In this document: one piece after another, positions 22,716-33,251 of the stretch | Layout of the letters: the number at the start of each line of letters is the position of its first letter | How positions within the stretch are numbered: position 1 is the first letter of the stretch | NCBI GenBank assembly: GCA_030686995.1 | Contig: CM060691.1 | Coordinates: 57,919,338-57,983,337 of the forward strand | Reading direction: 5' to 3' | DNA from: Artemisia argyi | Taxonomy: Eukaryota > Streptophyta > Magnoliopsida > Asterales > Asteraceae | DNA length: 64,000 bases | The notes under the pieces: generated by a model | Told to the model about the DNA's origin: nothing | What the model saw: only the letters and a program-made list of their open reading frames with translations | Database searches by the model: none | Program-made: the position numbers and the translations under genes

Positions 22716-23380
22716 GATTGGTATCAGAGCCTTGGTTATAGAGAACTAGGTTGCATTTAGTGCCTAGACTATAACTGCTATATACGTTGGGACCTTCCTC
22801 TTTATTTGCCTTACACACAATACATACACATGTGCTTTTTGGTTAGACGTTTGCTTAGTTCCACGCTGTTAGATGATGTGACTTTAGTATTATAAGGAGC
22901 CCCAGAGATTAGCCGAGTCATTAGAAACATGGAGCTCAGTAATAACTAATTAGTTAACTTGATCTTGTGACAGTTCTTGTTTGATGAGACACAAGATTTG
23001 AGTTAAATAATATTATTGCTTAGCTTTAGGGATTTGATGACTTGATTATCTTACTATCGGCCTCAGAAGGCGGATTTTGTGTCGGAAATTCTTAAGTAGG
23101 ATGTTTTAGAATCTCCTTATTTACATGGATTGGGACGCCTCTTCAGTTAAATAAAGAAATTGTAAATCACCGAACCATAAGTTTATGAGACATTACTTAC
23201 ATAAATTTGGACGCTTCTTTATGTAAGTAATGTGTTATAAATAAGTGGGCTTAATTGTAGCCGATACAACTCCTTAACCAGAACCTTAGACGAATCAGAG
23301 TGAACACCACTATTTTAGAGATCCTGAATTCTCCTAGACACACTAAACTTCGGGACGAAGTTTCCTTAAGGGGTAGAGAC
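22716..23380 (+). other. Interior of large-LTR element with primer site and polypurine end
   Basis: Begins with the primer site TGGTATCAGAGCC at 22719-22731 (tRNA-iMet) and ends with the purine-rich CCTTAAGGGGTAGAGAC before the 3' LTR. No reading frame of note is present. Only the cis signals for reverse transcription are retained. Confidence 0.85.
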
Positions 23381-26299
23381 TGTAACAATTCACAATTTCA
23401 GGTTAACTTTTATTCCCGAAAACTTCACTATTCACTTTTTACTATTCACTTTTTACTATTCACTTTTCACTATTCATCTCAGAAATTTTTATTTCATATT
23501 CTCGTAAGTTAAACTATTTTAACGATAATCCGAGAATTTCACGCTCGTCGGATCATTTCTGCAAAAATCACAAAGCCGTGTCCGAGATTTACTTTTAGGT
23601 TTAAACGTCCTTCTAGCATTCCGATATGTCCATAAAACATTATAAACAATAGAAATATGATTTTCTCTCATTTTAGGACAATTCCAAAAGTTTTGGAATT
23701 TTACGTTTTTCAGTTCAGCGTTTTACGCGAATTGCGCGTTTTAGACCCGTGTTTCCAGTTTTTAGCAGGGTTTTCGCACCCGATAGAACCTACCACTCAT
23801 TTTATATTTTATTATGGACTATATTGACATGTTTAACCATATTTATAAGTTTCATATTTTTAGGATACTCGGTTTTACGTTTCGTGGCCTAAAAACTTAC
23901 GGTTAGCAATTTACGGAGTCAAAATTAGCTACATACTTAGGATATTATCATCCAAAGACCATGACTACTCATCTAGTCACCCTTATCATGTATAAACCGA
24001 CTTAGGGGGGTAGGAGTCACCATTTTGTGGCTTGAGCTTGACCATTGATCTCTAGGATGTTTACAAGTGTCTAAATTAACCATGGTTACATTCTAACCCA
24101 ATATATAGTTAACTATTTTTTTCATCCTATAAATAGCCAACTAATAACACATAGAAAACTTGCACCACACCTTCTAATAACCTTTAAGTCCTAAAACCTA
24201 AGGCACTTTTCTTATATTTTGTAAGAAAGTTAACTAGTTTTTGAAAGAAAACTAGTGTTTGATCTTCAATCTTGGAAATTTTCTAAGAAAAGTTGTTATA
24301 ACTTTAAAGTCTCCAAAAAGACGTCGTTATAATCTTCAAATAGCTTTGGACTTCAAGAAGGCGTCGTTATAATCTTCAAATAACCTCGGGTTATCATAGG
24401 TTGCAAAGGAGGAAAGCTTGTTCAAACAAAGTCCTAGTTCTTGTCCTAGTTTCCCTTTTTCATTAAGGCCAAAAGTTGTAAGCAAACCCTTATACACTTT
24501 CTTGCTCAATATCATTTCATGCTTATTATGTTTCTTTCATGCTATATATGGTCTTTGTATTGTGTTCATGATGTTTAAAAATGGATAAAACAAGTATTGG
24601 TATACATATGTTAACTTATGACAAGTAAACAAGCAAACTAGTGATTTTTATGGAAAACCACGACCACAATAGTATAACTTTGATATTTGACACTTACTTA
24701 CTGTTAAAGAGGACTTAACAAGGAAAACATAGCAATTTGAATCACCCAAAACGAGTATACGAGTCAAAAGTTATGACCGTTTGAAGTTAGCGAAACCAAA
24801 ACGGCAAAACTGCCTAAATTGCATTCTGATCAAATTATGATTTTGAAAGTCCCACTTCTGGTCCGATTCATCAAAAAGTTAAAACACGAAAGTTGTCCGG
24901 AACGACGTTTTCGTTCAGTAACAAAGAAGCTCGAGCCCTGAAAATGCTTTCTGAGTGATAAATTTCTCCAAATTCTTAACAGCCCATTTTTAGACCAAAG
25001 TTACTATATAATCATTATAATTAGATGAGACCAAGAGGTCTAATGACCTAAAGCCAAGACCACAACCATGGCTAAAGCCAAGGTTGAGTCTCAAGACCAT
25101 GGTAACAATGACCAAGGTCACGGCAAAGCCACGGCTAAAGACCATATAACTATTAAAGATCAAAAAGCTTATATATATATATATATATATGTTATCAAAT
25201 ACTACAATAGTAGGGAGCCTCATGTGAGGAGTTCATTGAGTAAGCCGTCGAGATGAGTTGTGGATTTACGAGTTAAAGTGTCCTGGCTCCTCGAACGTTT
25301 ACTCCATGACTTCTGAATTATGTCGGCCCGAACGGTAGTAAGAGATTTACAACCTATACATGTTTCATAGACCATTTATATTCAAAGACTTACACTATAT
25401 ACTAAAGTACTACATCATGAACATTATGCAAGACATATATTGGCAATTCTTCGTATTCTTAGACGTTACTCCAAACCTAAGTCGCAACGTTCTATTATAG
25501 GCTGCTCTTAGAGACTTTCGCGATTCGACTACCATTTTCATTACTCACTACATAGACTTAAGGTGAGTCATAGCCCCTACTCTTTTCGTACTTGTTTTAA
25601 CTATTGGGGGGGATACATGCTCAACTACTTGTTTACTTGTACAAATACTCAAAATGTCTATACTTGACTGTGTTATACTTGATTGCTTACATACATGACT
25701 GCGTTATACTTAATTGCGTTATTCTATTTATTGACTAGTAGTTGTCTTTGGGAATTGGCTCCCAAAGTGAGGTCTTCGGAGATGAAGTATAGACTCACTT
25801 CTAATTGCTTAAATTGTCTTGATGAACTTATACATGTCTTATTCATACTATATATGTTAGCAGTGGGTTGTGAACACACAGGTTACAAGTCTCTTATGGC
25901 GGGACTTGTAACTGAGTGGATTCACGATGCCTTTGCTGTGTGATCATTCTTTAAGGCTTTTTCAACTGTTTTAAGACAAACTCTATGAACTCACCAACCA
26001 TTGTGTTGACACTTTAGCATGTTTATCTCAGGTTAGTAAGGCGATAGCTAGTGCGTGGAACTTAGAGTCAAGCTGCATATTCTGAAGACTTACGCTTTTA
26101 TCATTTACCATTCAAAACACTTGTATACATTTATGTATCATACTTTGGAATCTCATGTTTGTAACTTTGAATTCATTAATCGAATGGTAACTTTTCAAAA
26201 CGTCTCATTTAGAGTTCGTTTTCTATAACTTGTACTTTGTATTATGAAGTAGCACCCCTATGACACAGTCTTCCGCTGCGGTATTTTGGGGGTGTTACA
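23381..26299 (+). repeat. 3' LTR of large-LTR element (2919 bp)
   Basis: Near-identical to 19770-22715. It is shorter because one copy of the ACTATTCACTTTT tandem unit is missing and the AT run is shorter (25170-25189). Confidence 0.93.
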
Positions 26300-26304
26300 A
26301 TCAT

Positions 26305-26751
26305 CAACCATCTAAGCATAATATATGCTTATGATTTCCACTTTCAAATAAGAATCAACCAACCTTTTGTTACAAGCAAGTCCGATGGCTCTCTTTGGCA
26401 AATTAGGATCTTTAACATAATCACTTCGAATTAATTGTTATGTATCCTTAATATGTGTTTTCTATGCTTGTTATTTGTATATTGCATTTTTTTTCTATGT
26501 ATGCTTGTGCTTCTAATATTTTTGCAGCCGAGTTTCCCATTGCTCGATTCCTTGGTGCCCTCGAACGAGGGGGAGCACACATCAAGAGGGAGTTTTCATC
26601 CCGTCTAACTTCATTTATGAAGGTATCGGCATAACCTTTTTTATTTTACAAAAAGGAGGAGAAGTGAATATAAACTCACTAAATACATGTCTAAAAATTA
26701 ATTTTTAGACTTGATGAGTTTAGGTTTTGTAATCATCAAAAAGGGGGAGAT
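26305..26751 (+). other. SIRE-2 3' untranslated tail with polypurine tracts
   Basis: No gene. Purine runs CGAGGGGGAGC (about 26567), AAAAAGGAGGAG (about 26651) and AAAAAGGGGGAGAT ending at 26751 occur, the last directly before the LTR and therefore the likely plus-strand primer. SIRE-1 has the same multiple-tract layout. Confidence 0.65.
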
Positions 26752-27238
26752 TGTTGATATAAATAATGCCTAAAAACATTATTAACATTTATCGATATCT
26801 CTATGTTTTGATAATCACAAAGCGTAAACCCATTGAGCTAAAAATTATGTCGTAAACAAGTATTTAGTGGTAAATATTCACTTAACATCCAAATCCCTTA
26901 AGGTATGAATAAACAAAGTGTTTATTGCATTCTATGATCAAAGGAACATTTTTCTTAAACACTAAACTTTTTATAAAATGTCACCAAACATTTTATATCT
27001 TTTACAAAATCATTTTTGGAAATAAAAGAATATGTGTAAATCATTATAAATATAATGAATTCAAATTTTCAACCAAAAATGGCATAAATGGTCCAGAAAA
27101 ACCTTTCCCACGAAAAGACAATTATGGGCAACGTTCATATGGGCGGCCCCTTTAATTTTGTTAGGCGGCACCCTTAATTATTAAGGGGACCGGCCCCTAA
27201 TTAAGGGGACCGACCACGCTCCTGCACAGTAATTTCTC

Positions 27239-27250
27239 CCCTATAAATAC
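27239..27250 (+). promoter_or_regulatory. SIRE-2 LTR TATA box
   Basis: CCCTATAAATAC lies about 490 bp into the LTR, immediately after the repeated AAGGGGACCG words. Confidence 0.55.
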
Positions 27251-27559
27251 TAGACTATTCCTGGATTTTTTCCTCACCTTTTGCACCTCAAACTTTCTGA
27301 TCTAAATCATCTCTTCTATTCTTTCTAATCCTTTGATCATATAATCATAAACTTTTGTTTCCAAGTGATTCAAGCTTCTACCATTCAAGTGCAAGAGAAG
27401 AATACTTCTATCCATCAAGACAAAAAGTAGTACAACTTAGTGTGATCCCTTCATCTAAGTTGTTTCTACATCACCATTTGTATATTATTCATCTATTTGT
27501 GTTATAAGTTGTGAATATTAATTAGATAGTTGTAGATATAAGGAGTGAGGCTAGTAAGG

Positions 27560-27730
27560 TGTGTAAGTAAAGAAGTTGTGAAGAAGATAGTGGTGTGCTT
27601 AGGTGTGAACAATTTGTGAATTAGTTGTGAAGAAGGTGTGAATAAGTTGAAGTCTTGAAGAAATAAAAGTCGTGAAGTAGTGAAGAGATTGAAGTCGTGA
27701 AGAAGAAGTTGTGAAGAAGGTGTGTAGTGA
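27560..27730 (+). repeat. Degenerate GTGAAGAAG tandem tract in SIRE-2 LTR
   Basis: Repeated purine-rich units (GTGAAGAAG, GTTGTGAAGAAGG, AAGTCGTGAAG) fill about 170 bp downstream of the putative transcription start. This looks like local slippage. Purine-rich units of this type can act as exonic splicing enhancers, but that is speculation here. Confidence 0.6.
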
Positions 27731-28160
27731 TTAGTGGTGTGAGATTGGTTCTAGCTAGGATTAAAACTCGACATTTAGCTTAGTGTCGTTAATTTGTGTA
27801 AGCGAAAGTTGTGTAAGGTTTTCTCCGCCATAAGGGAGCTTGTTGACATAGTGAAGAAAACTCTCAAGCTAGGTGCTCGGGGAGTAGAGTAGGGCAAGGA
27901 AGGTGTCCTTGTAGCCGAACCACTATAAATCCCTCGTGTCTTGGTTAGATCTTTCCATCTCTCACTTCCTTATTATTTACTTACATTATTATTACTTTAG
28001 TACTTAGTTATATAATTGCTTATATTGTGCAAGACTTGAATTCACATAATATCGAATCAAAAGTTTTTAAAAGTAAACAAAGTTTTAAAAACAAAGGTTT
28101 TCATAATAAATTAAAAAGATGTAAAACTATTCAACCCCCCCCCCCTTCTAGTTTTCCACA

Positions 28161-29644
28161 TAGCAGTCAACAGTGGAGAATAAAGCTTACGTACTAAATT
28201 GCATAACCAACAAGTCTTGGCAACAACATTAGCAACACCACGATATTCAGCTTCAGCACTTGACCGGGATAGAGTAAACTATTGCTTAGAAGACCAGGAT
28301 AGAAGATTTTTGCCAAAAAAAACACAATAACCCTAAGTAGACCGGCGTGTAGTTGGACAACCAACCCAATTTGCATCTGAATATGCAACCAATGATGTCG
28401 ATGACGAATAAATCTGTAATCCATAGTCCATGGTTCCCTGAACATAACGTAAGATCCTCTTAAAAGCCAAAAAATGCGGCTCTTGAGGGTCATGCATAAA
28501 AAGACAAACATGCTGAACTGCATAAGAGATATCCAGTCTAGTAAAAGTAAGATACTGTAGAGCACCTGCAAGACTACGGTATAAAGTAGGGTTAGAAACA
28601 GGATCACCATCAGCAGCAAGTTTGGTGTCTATTTCAAATGGAGTCTGAAAAGGGTTGCAGTTATGCATAGCCCGTTCAAGAACCTCAGTAGCATACTTTG
28701 ATTGGGAAAGAAACATCCCTGAAGTATTACGTGTCACAAAAATGCACAAAAATAATTAAGTGGGCCAAGATCAGTCATGGATAACTCCACATGCAGTGAA
28801 GCAATAACTTGCTAAAGGTCTCATCTACATCAATATATGTAATCTGTATACTGCTATTGGCCACAGGTCGAGCCTTGTACCTGTTAAGAGTACCATCTAC
28901 ATTATGTTTGTATCGAAAGAGCCACATGGAACAAACAATGTTTGTTTCCGGTGGTCGAGGCACAAGAATCCAAGTATTATTTTTAATTAATGCATTATAT
29001 TCATCTATCAAAGCACTGTGCCAATTTGGTTCTTGAAATGCATGGGTGTACGACTTGGGAAGAAGACAAATGGTAGACATATTTCATGTAAAACGTTGGG
29101 TAGGGCGTTTAGAACCAGCAAGATAGGGAATGACAATGGGGTGAGTTGACGCGGGATTGGGGTTTTGTTGTTGGGTCGGTGGAATAACATCACCATGTTG
29201 GGTTGAAGTAGTGGGTGGGTGTTAAACTTCTACATGGGGATGTATGTTAGAAGGTGGGTTGAATGAAGCAAGAGAGTCTGGCTATTGTGGCGTGGAGGGT
29301 GGATTGGATGAAGTGGTTGGGCTCTGTTGAGGTATTATGCTTTGTGAAACAGTATGTGTAGATTGGGCAGTGGTGGTGAACAAAGGTGTGTTAGTGGATT
29401 TGGTTATCAATTGTTGATGATTTTTGTTTGGGGGTCTGTTGAGGAACGTGTAAGAGGGCGAAGAGGTAGGTGTCATGGAGCTATAAGGAAATTGTATTTC
29501 ATCAAAGGTCACATGACTGGAGATGATAATTTTATTTGTGTTTAGGTCAAGGCATCGATACCCGCGATGATTTGTCAGGTACCCGAGAAAGAAGAAGGGT
29601 GTTGCACGAGGTTCTAGTTTGTTGTTGGTATCTATGTGAGGGTA
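28161..29644 (-). pseudogene. Copia-C pol, C-terminal half (integrase end, RT, RNase H remnants)
   Basis: Read leftward: the integrase C-terminus (FFFLGYLTNHRGYRCLDLN), a Ser/Pro/Thr linker, and the RT start (EPNWHSALIDEYNALIKNNTW, then RYKARPVA). Next an internal deletion removes the region that should carry the YVDD box, followed by the RT/RNase H join (LSQSKYATEVLERA), RNase H with YSDANWVGCP and SAEAEYRGVA. Several stops and frameshifts are present. The frame is finally cut by the SIRE-2 LTR at 28161. Confidence 0.8.
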
Positions 29645-30185
29645 TGATAAGGATTTATTTGATACATTTTTAGGGGGTCATTTAAGCCCTAAATTGTGTT
29701 TTTATGATCAAATATTACTTCAAATCGTTTCTTTTGTCATTTTAGGTACTTGGGACATGAATTCTGGAAAATGGAGCATTTTGGAGATTTTCGGACGTTT
29801 TTTATGCTCAAGAATGAAGAAAACAAGAAAAGTCAAGAAAGTCAGAATTTAACACCTAACGGTGTCACACTTTGGAGCTGACGTTGTCACCTTTTGACGG
29901 GAAGCCATGGATTTTTACACTAGACGCCCCGGAAGAATTTGTCAAGTTAACACCTGACGGCATCAGGTGTATTTGGAGCAAGGCCGTCTTCCTTTAACTC
30001 AACAAGAGACGGCCCATAACATTTATAACGAGACGACGTCAGAGATCTCTTGGGCGATACGAAACCCTAAGACATGGCGACCTGACGGCGTCAGATGCTA
30101 AAACTTGACGCCGTCAGACTTGTATATCTATATACAGTTTTCGATTTTCATTCATTAAAGGTGTGGAACTTTTTAGCAAGAAACC

Positions 30186-31309
30186 TGTTAATACAAATAT
30201 CGCCTAAAAACGTTATTTATATTTTACGATCTTCGCTAAGTTTTGTTAACGACAAAATGTAAACTTTAGTTTTTAAGCAAAACATAATCTTAGTTTTTAA
30301 GACTTGCATAAACTAGACTTTTGCTACATTTTACATTTCATAAAACACAACACAAGTTTATTTCTTAAATTAGAAATTGTCACATCACATTTATGGCAAG
30401 TTTTGTTATTATGTATTTATGGAAAGAAATGTGTTTGACTAACTTTGTTGTTGCTTACAAGTTTCATGTTTGACTTGATTTAAGTGATGTGACATTGTTT
30501 GGTTGCTAGGAGTTATGAGACAAGACCTTGTTTGGTTTGAAGAGTTATTACAAAAACCTACTGCAGGCCCGGCGGTACCCTGGGGGTACACGGGCGGAAC
30601 CCATCTGAGGGTTCCGCCTGATCCGCCAAGCATGCAGAATGTTGTGCTATAAATACCAAGCCATAACTTGATTTTTGGCTAACCTCTTGAGATCATATTT
30701 TACACACACACTCATCTTTTCTTCTAACCTCTTAACATTGTAAATGTGAAGTTTCCTTTTGTAGCAAAGAAGCTCACAAGGTCGTCAAAAGTTACAAGTT
30801 TCCAACACTACGTTGCAAGACTTGTTAGCTTAGTATTGTGTAAACTCTTGTTGTTTACACGTCAATTATTTGTGTATAATCTGTAGTGAGTGGTTAGTAT
30901 TTTAGTCCTCAAAATACAAAGAGTGTTGGGAGTTGTTGTACCCTAGTAAAAGAACTAAACGGGAGTGGTTGTGCCCTTGTAAAAGAACTCGACATCTAGC
31001 TTTGTGTCGGTAAAAGTATAAGCGACGTGTAAGGTTTTCTCCGCCGGTGAAAGGAGCTTGTTGACTAGTGAAAGAAACTCTCGAGTTGGATACTCGGGGC
31101 GTGGACGTAGGGAAAGGAAAAAGAGTCCTTGTAGCCGAACCACGATAAATACTCGTGTTGTGGTTTGATCGTTACTTTCATTTACTTGCATGTTATATAT
31201 TGTGTTTGTGCATATATCTTTGATCAAACGGAAAGTTTCAAAGCCAACTTAACAAGTATAAAAAGATTTTAATCGGTAAACTATTCAACCCCCCTTCTAG
31301 TTTTCCACA
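30186..31309 (+). repeat. SIRE-1 5' LTR (1124 bp)
   Basis: TGTTAATAC...TTTTCCACA. The GC-rich palindrome cluster at 30563-30637 is followed at once by the TATA box (30647-30657). The short reverse frames at 30439 and 30955 occur in both LTRs and are not genes. Confidence 0.95.
30647..30657 (+). promoter_or_regulatory. SIRE-1 LTR TATA box
   Basis: CTATAAATACC lies ten bases after the palindrome cluster in the U3 region. A strong plant TATA consensus. Confidence 0.65.
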
Positions 31310-31310
31310 A

Positions 31311-31323
31311 TTGGCATCAAGAG
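31311..31323 (+). other. SIRE-1 primer binding site (imperfect tRNA-iMet)
   Basis: TTGGCATCAAGAGC begins two bases after the LTR. It differs from the standard TGGTATCAGAGC by a T-to-C change and an extra A, so priming from tRNA-iMet would be imperfect. Confidence 0.65.
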
Positions 31324-31376
31324 CTATGTTACTCAAGCTTTTAAAATATATTGTGTTTTAAAACTTGAAACGATCC

Positions 31377-33251
31377 ATGGATTTTGAAAATTACAAAGAA
31401 GGGCAATCTATGCAAAGACCACCACTCTTTGAAGCAAATGGTTTTATATATTGGAAAAACCGTTTTGAAACTTACGTGAAATCTAAAGATATAGATTTGT
31501 GGTATATAATTATTGATGGTGATAACGTAGTTACTAACATCAAAGATGATGATCAAAAGAAATTAATAGGTAAAAATAATGATGCTAAAATGATGCTTTA
31601 TAATGCTTTGCCTAAGAAAGAATATGAAAGAGTCTTTTTGTGTAAAACCGCCAAAGATATTTGGCAATCTTTAATTTTCACTCATCAAGGAAACTCACAA
31701 GTTAAAGATAACAAAATTGATCTTCTTGTTCAACAATATGAACAATTTGTTATTTCCGAAGATGAGATTATTGATAATGCCTTTGCTAGGTTTAACACTA
31801 TTATTACTTCACTTAAAGCACTTGATGAATCTTTTTGTAGTAAGAACTTTGTCAGGAAATTTCTTAAAGCACTCCATCCGAAGTGGAGAGCAAAAGTGAC
31901 GGCAATTGAAGAATCCAAAGATCTTTCAAGCATGTCACTTGATGAGCTTATTGGAAACCTCAAAGTTCATGAAATGGTAATGGAAAAAGATTTGGAACTA
32001 GTTAGAGGCAAGAAAGAAAAAGTTAAGTCCATTGCCTTGAAAGCTAGAGTCCAATCAAGTGATGATGAAGAATCTACTTCGGATAGTGATGATGAGGAAT
32101 ATGCTATGGCCGTGAGAGACTTCAAGAAGTTCTTTCGTAGGCGAGGAAAGTTTGTAAGGCAACCTAAAGATGACAAGAAAACCTTCCGGAAAGATCGTGA
32201 TGATCGAAAAGGAAAAGTTGAAAGAAAATGTTATAGGTGTGGAGACACAAGTCATCTTGTAGGAGAATGTCCAAAACCACCCAAGAGAAAACCTCAACAA
32301 GCTTTTGTGGGTGGTGCTTGGAGTGACTATGAAGGAGATGATGATGAGCCAAAGAATGATGATATTGCTCTCATGGCTCACAACTCAAATGAGGTACTCT
32401 CCGACTCATCTTACTCCTCTATAGATGATGATACTTTACAAAATGAATATAACAAACTTTGTGAGTTAAGCTTAAAAATCATAAACAAAAATAAATTTTT
32501 GAAAACTAAAAAGGAGTTTTTAGAAAATGAAGTCTATGAGTTAAAAGAAAAGGCTAAAAGATTAGAAAAGGGTAAAGATATTGACACCTCATGCAAATCA
32601 TGTGAAGAACCTAAACTTGAAGTTGAGAGACTTAAAATTACTCAAAATGATCTAATCAAACAAACCACAAAGTTCAAAAAGTTCGATAAGAGCATTTCAT
32701 GTGCGGATGAAATTATGAAACTTCAAAAGTCACCTTTTGATAAAACAGGTATAGGTTTCAGGAAAGTAGAAATCATTAAGGGACAAACGAAACAAGAAAA
32801 GAACACACATGAAACAAACAAAATTGCTACAGCAGCCCGCGGACCAGACGGAACCCAAATTTGGGTTCCGCCCGTTGGCCCCGAGGGATCCGCCAGGACT
32901 GCTACAGCAGTAACTCCATCCACATCGGATCGTTCAAAATTTGTTAAAGTTACATATAAAAATGGAACAAAACCTGCCTTTAGAACTGGAGTAGGACTTA
33001 GTAAAAGTAAATTTAGAGCTAAGACTACTCAACCAAGACCTAAGACTCCAATTCCCAAACGCCCCTTTCCAAAGAGCAACTTCAATGCTCGACCAAACTA
33101 CCAACACGCTTGGAATCAAAACACTCCTGGACATTACCAAAACTCAAACTACATGCCATGGAACCCTTATGCTCTATTTTCCTATTTGGAACGAATTAAT
33201 GGTATGCTTAACCAAAATGGACCCATGAGAAATTGGGGACCAAATGTTTGA
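31377..33251 (+). CDS. SIRE-1 gag
   Basis: From ATG 31377 the frame is open for 624 codons. It has a copia gag N-terminal region (LFEANGFIYWKNRFETYV, IWQSLIFTHQG, KFLKALHPKWRAKV), a Lys/Arg-rich segment, a CCHC knuckle CYRCGDTSHLVGEC near residue 284, a coiled coil (about 360-420), and a low-complexity basic tail ending RNWGPNV. Gag forms particles and binds RNA. Near residues 482-508 the element's palindromic motif is translated in frame (GPDGTQIWVPP), so the linker tolerates the motif. The ATG is chosen as the first one after the primer site in this frame. Gag and pol share a frame, separated by TGA and TAG. Confidence 0.9.
   Translation: MDFENYKEGQSMQRPPLFEANGFIYWKNRFETYVKSKDIDLWYIIIDGDNVVTNIKDDDQKKLIGKNNDAKMMLYNALPKKEYERVFLCKTAKDIWQSLIFTHQGNSQVKDNKIDLLVQQYEQFVISEDEIIDNAFARFNTIITSLKALDESFCSKNFVRKFLKALHPKWRAKVTAIEESKDLSSMSLDELIGNLKVHEMVMEKDLELVRGKKEKVKSIALKARVQSSDDEESTSDSDDEEYAMAVRDFKKFFRRRGKFVRQPKDDKKTFRKDRDDRKGKVERKCYRCGDTSHLVGECPKPPKRKPQQAFVGGAWSDYEGDDDEPKNDDIALMAHNSNEVLSDSSYSSIDDDTLQNEYNKLCELSLKIINKNKFLKTKKEFLENEVYELKEKAKRLEKGKDIDTSCKSCEEPKLEVERLKITQNDLIKQTTKFKKFDKSISCADEIMKLQKSPFDKTGIGFRKVEIIKGQTKQEKNTHETNKIATAARGPDGTQIWVPPVGPEGSARTATAVTPSTSDRSKFVKVTYKNGTKPAFRTGVGLSKSKFRAKTTQPRPKTPIPKRPFPKSNFNARPNYQHAWNQNTPGHYQNSNYMPWNPYALFSYLERINGMLNQNGPMRNWGPNV

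Larger units (their letters stand above)
19770..26299 (+). mobile_element. Large-LTR gypsy derivative with a 665-bp interior
   Basis: LTRs of 2946 and 2919 bp flank an interior of only 665 bp, with a perfect ATCAT duplication at 19765-19769 and 26300-26304. The ends (TGTAACA...TGTTACA) and the purine-rich 3' segment with TTCGGGACGAAGTTTCC before the last LTR are typical of Tekay-type chromoviruses, from which I infer descent. No gag or pol remains, so it is non-autonomous. By eye the LTRs differ by only about six substitutions plus length changes in an AT tract and a short tandem repeat, so it moved very recently. Confidence 0.88.
18818..28160 (+). mobile_element. SIRE-2: SIRE-like copia element, 3' part, interrupted twice
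   Basis: The right end is a 1409-bp 3' LTR at 26752-28160. The left part, beyond Copia-B, is not seen. The visible interior is a degenerate proline-rich ORF (18906-19718), the large-LTR insertion 19770-26299, and a 3' tail with several AGGGGGAG polypurine tracts. LTR start TGTTGATA, LTR end with a C-tract then CTTCTAGTTTTCCACA, and the polypurine context all match SIRE-1. It is inserted in the RNase H region of Copia-C; the five bases after it are TAGCA. Confidence 0.8.
26752..28160 (+). repeat. SIRE-2 3' LTR (1409 bp)
   Basis: Starts TGTTGATATAAATAATGCC and ends GTTTTCCACA. It has a TATA box CCCTATAAATAC at 27239-27250, preceded by GC-rich words with TTAATTAAGGGG and GGGGACCG (about 27140-27215). 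A purine-rich GTGAAGAAG tandem tract (27560-27730) and a C-tract near 28134-28144 follow. Confidence 0.85.

Noticed and set aside
30439..31227. Short minus frames in the SIRE-1 LTRs (also 40941-41735)
   Set aside because: Antisense frames in LTRs that overlap the promoter and palindrome region; length is within chance.
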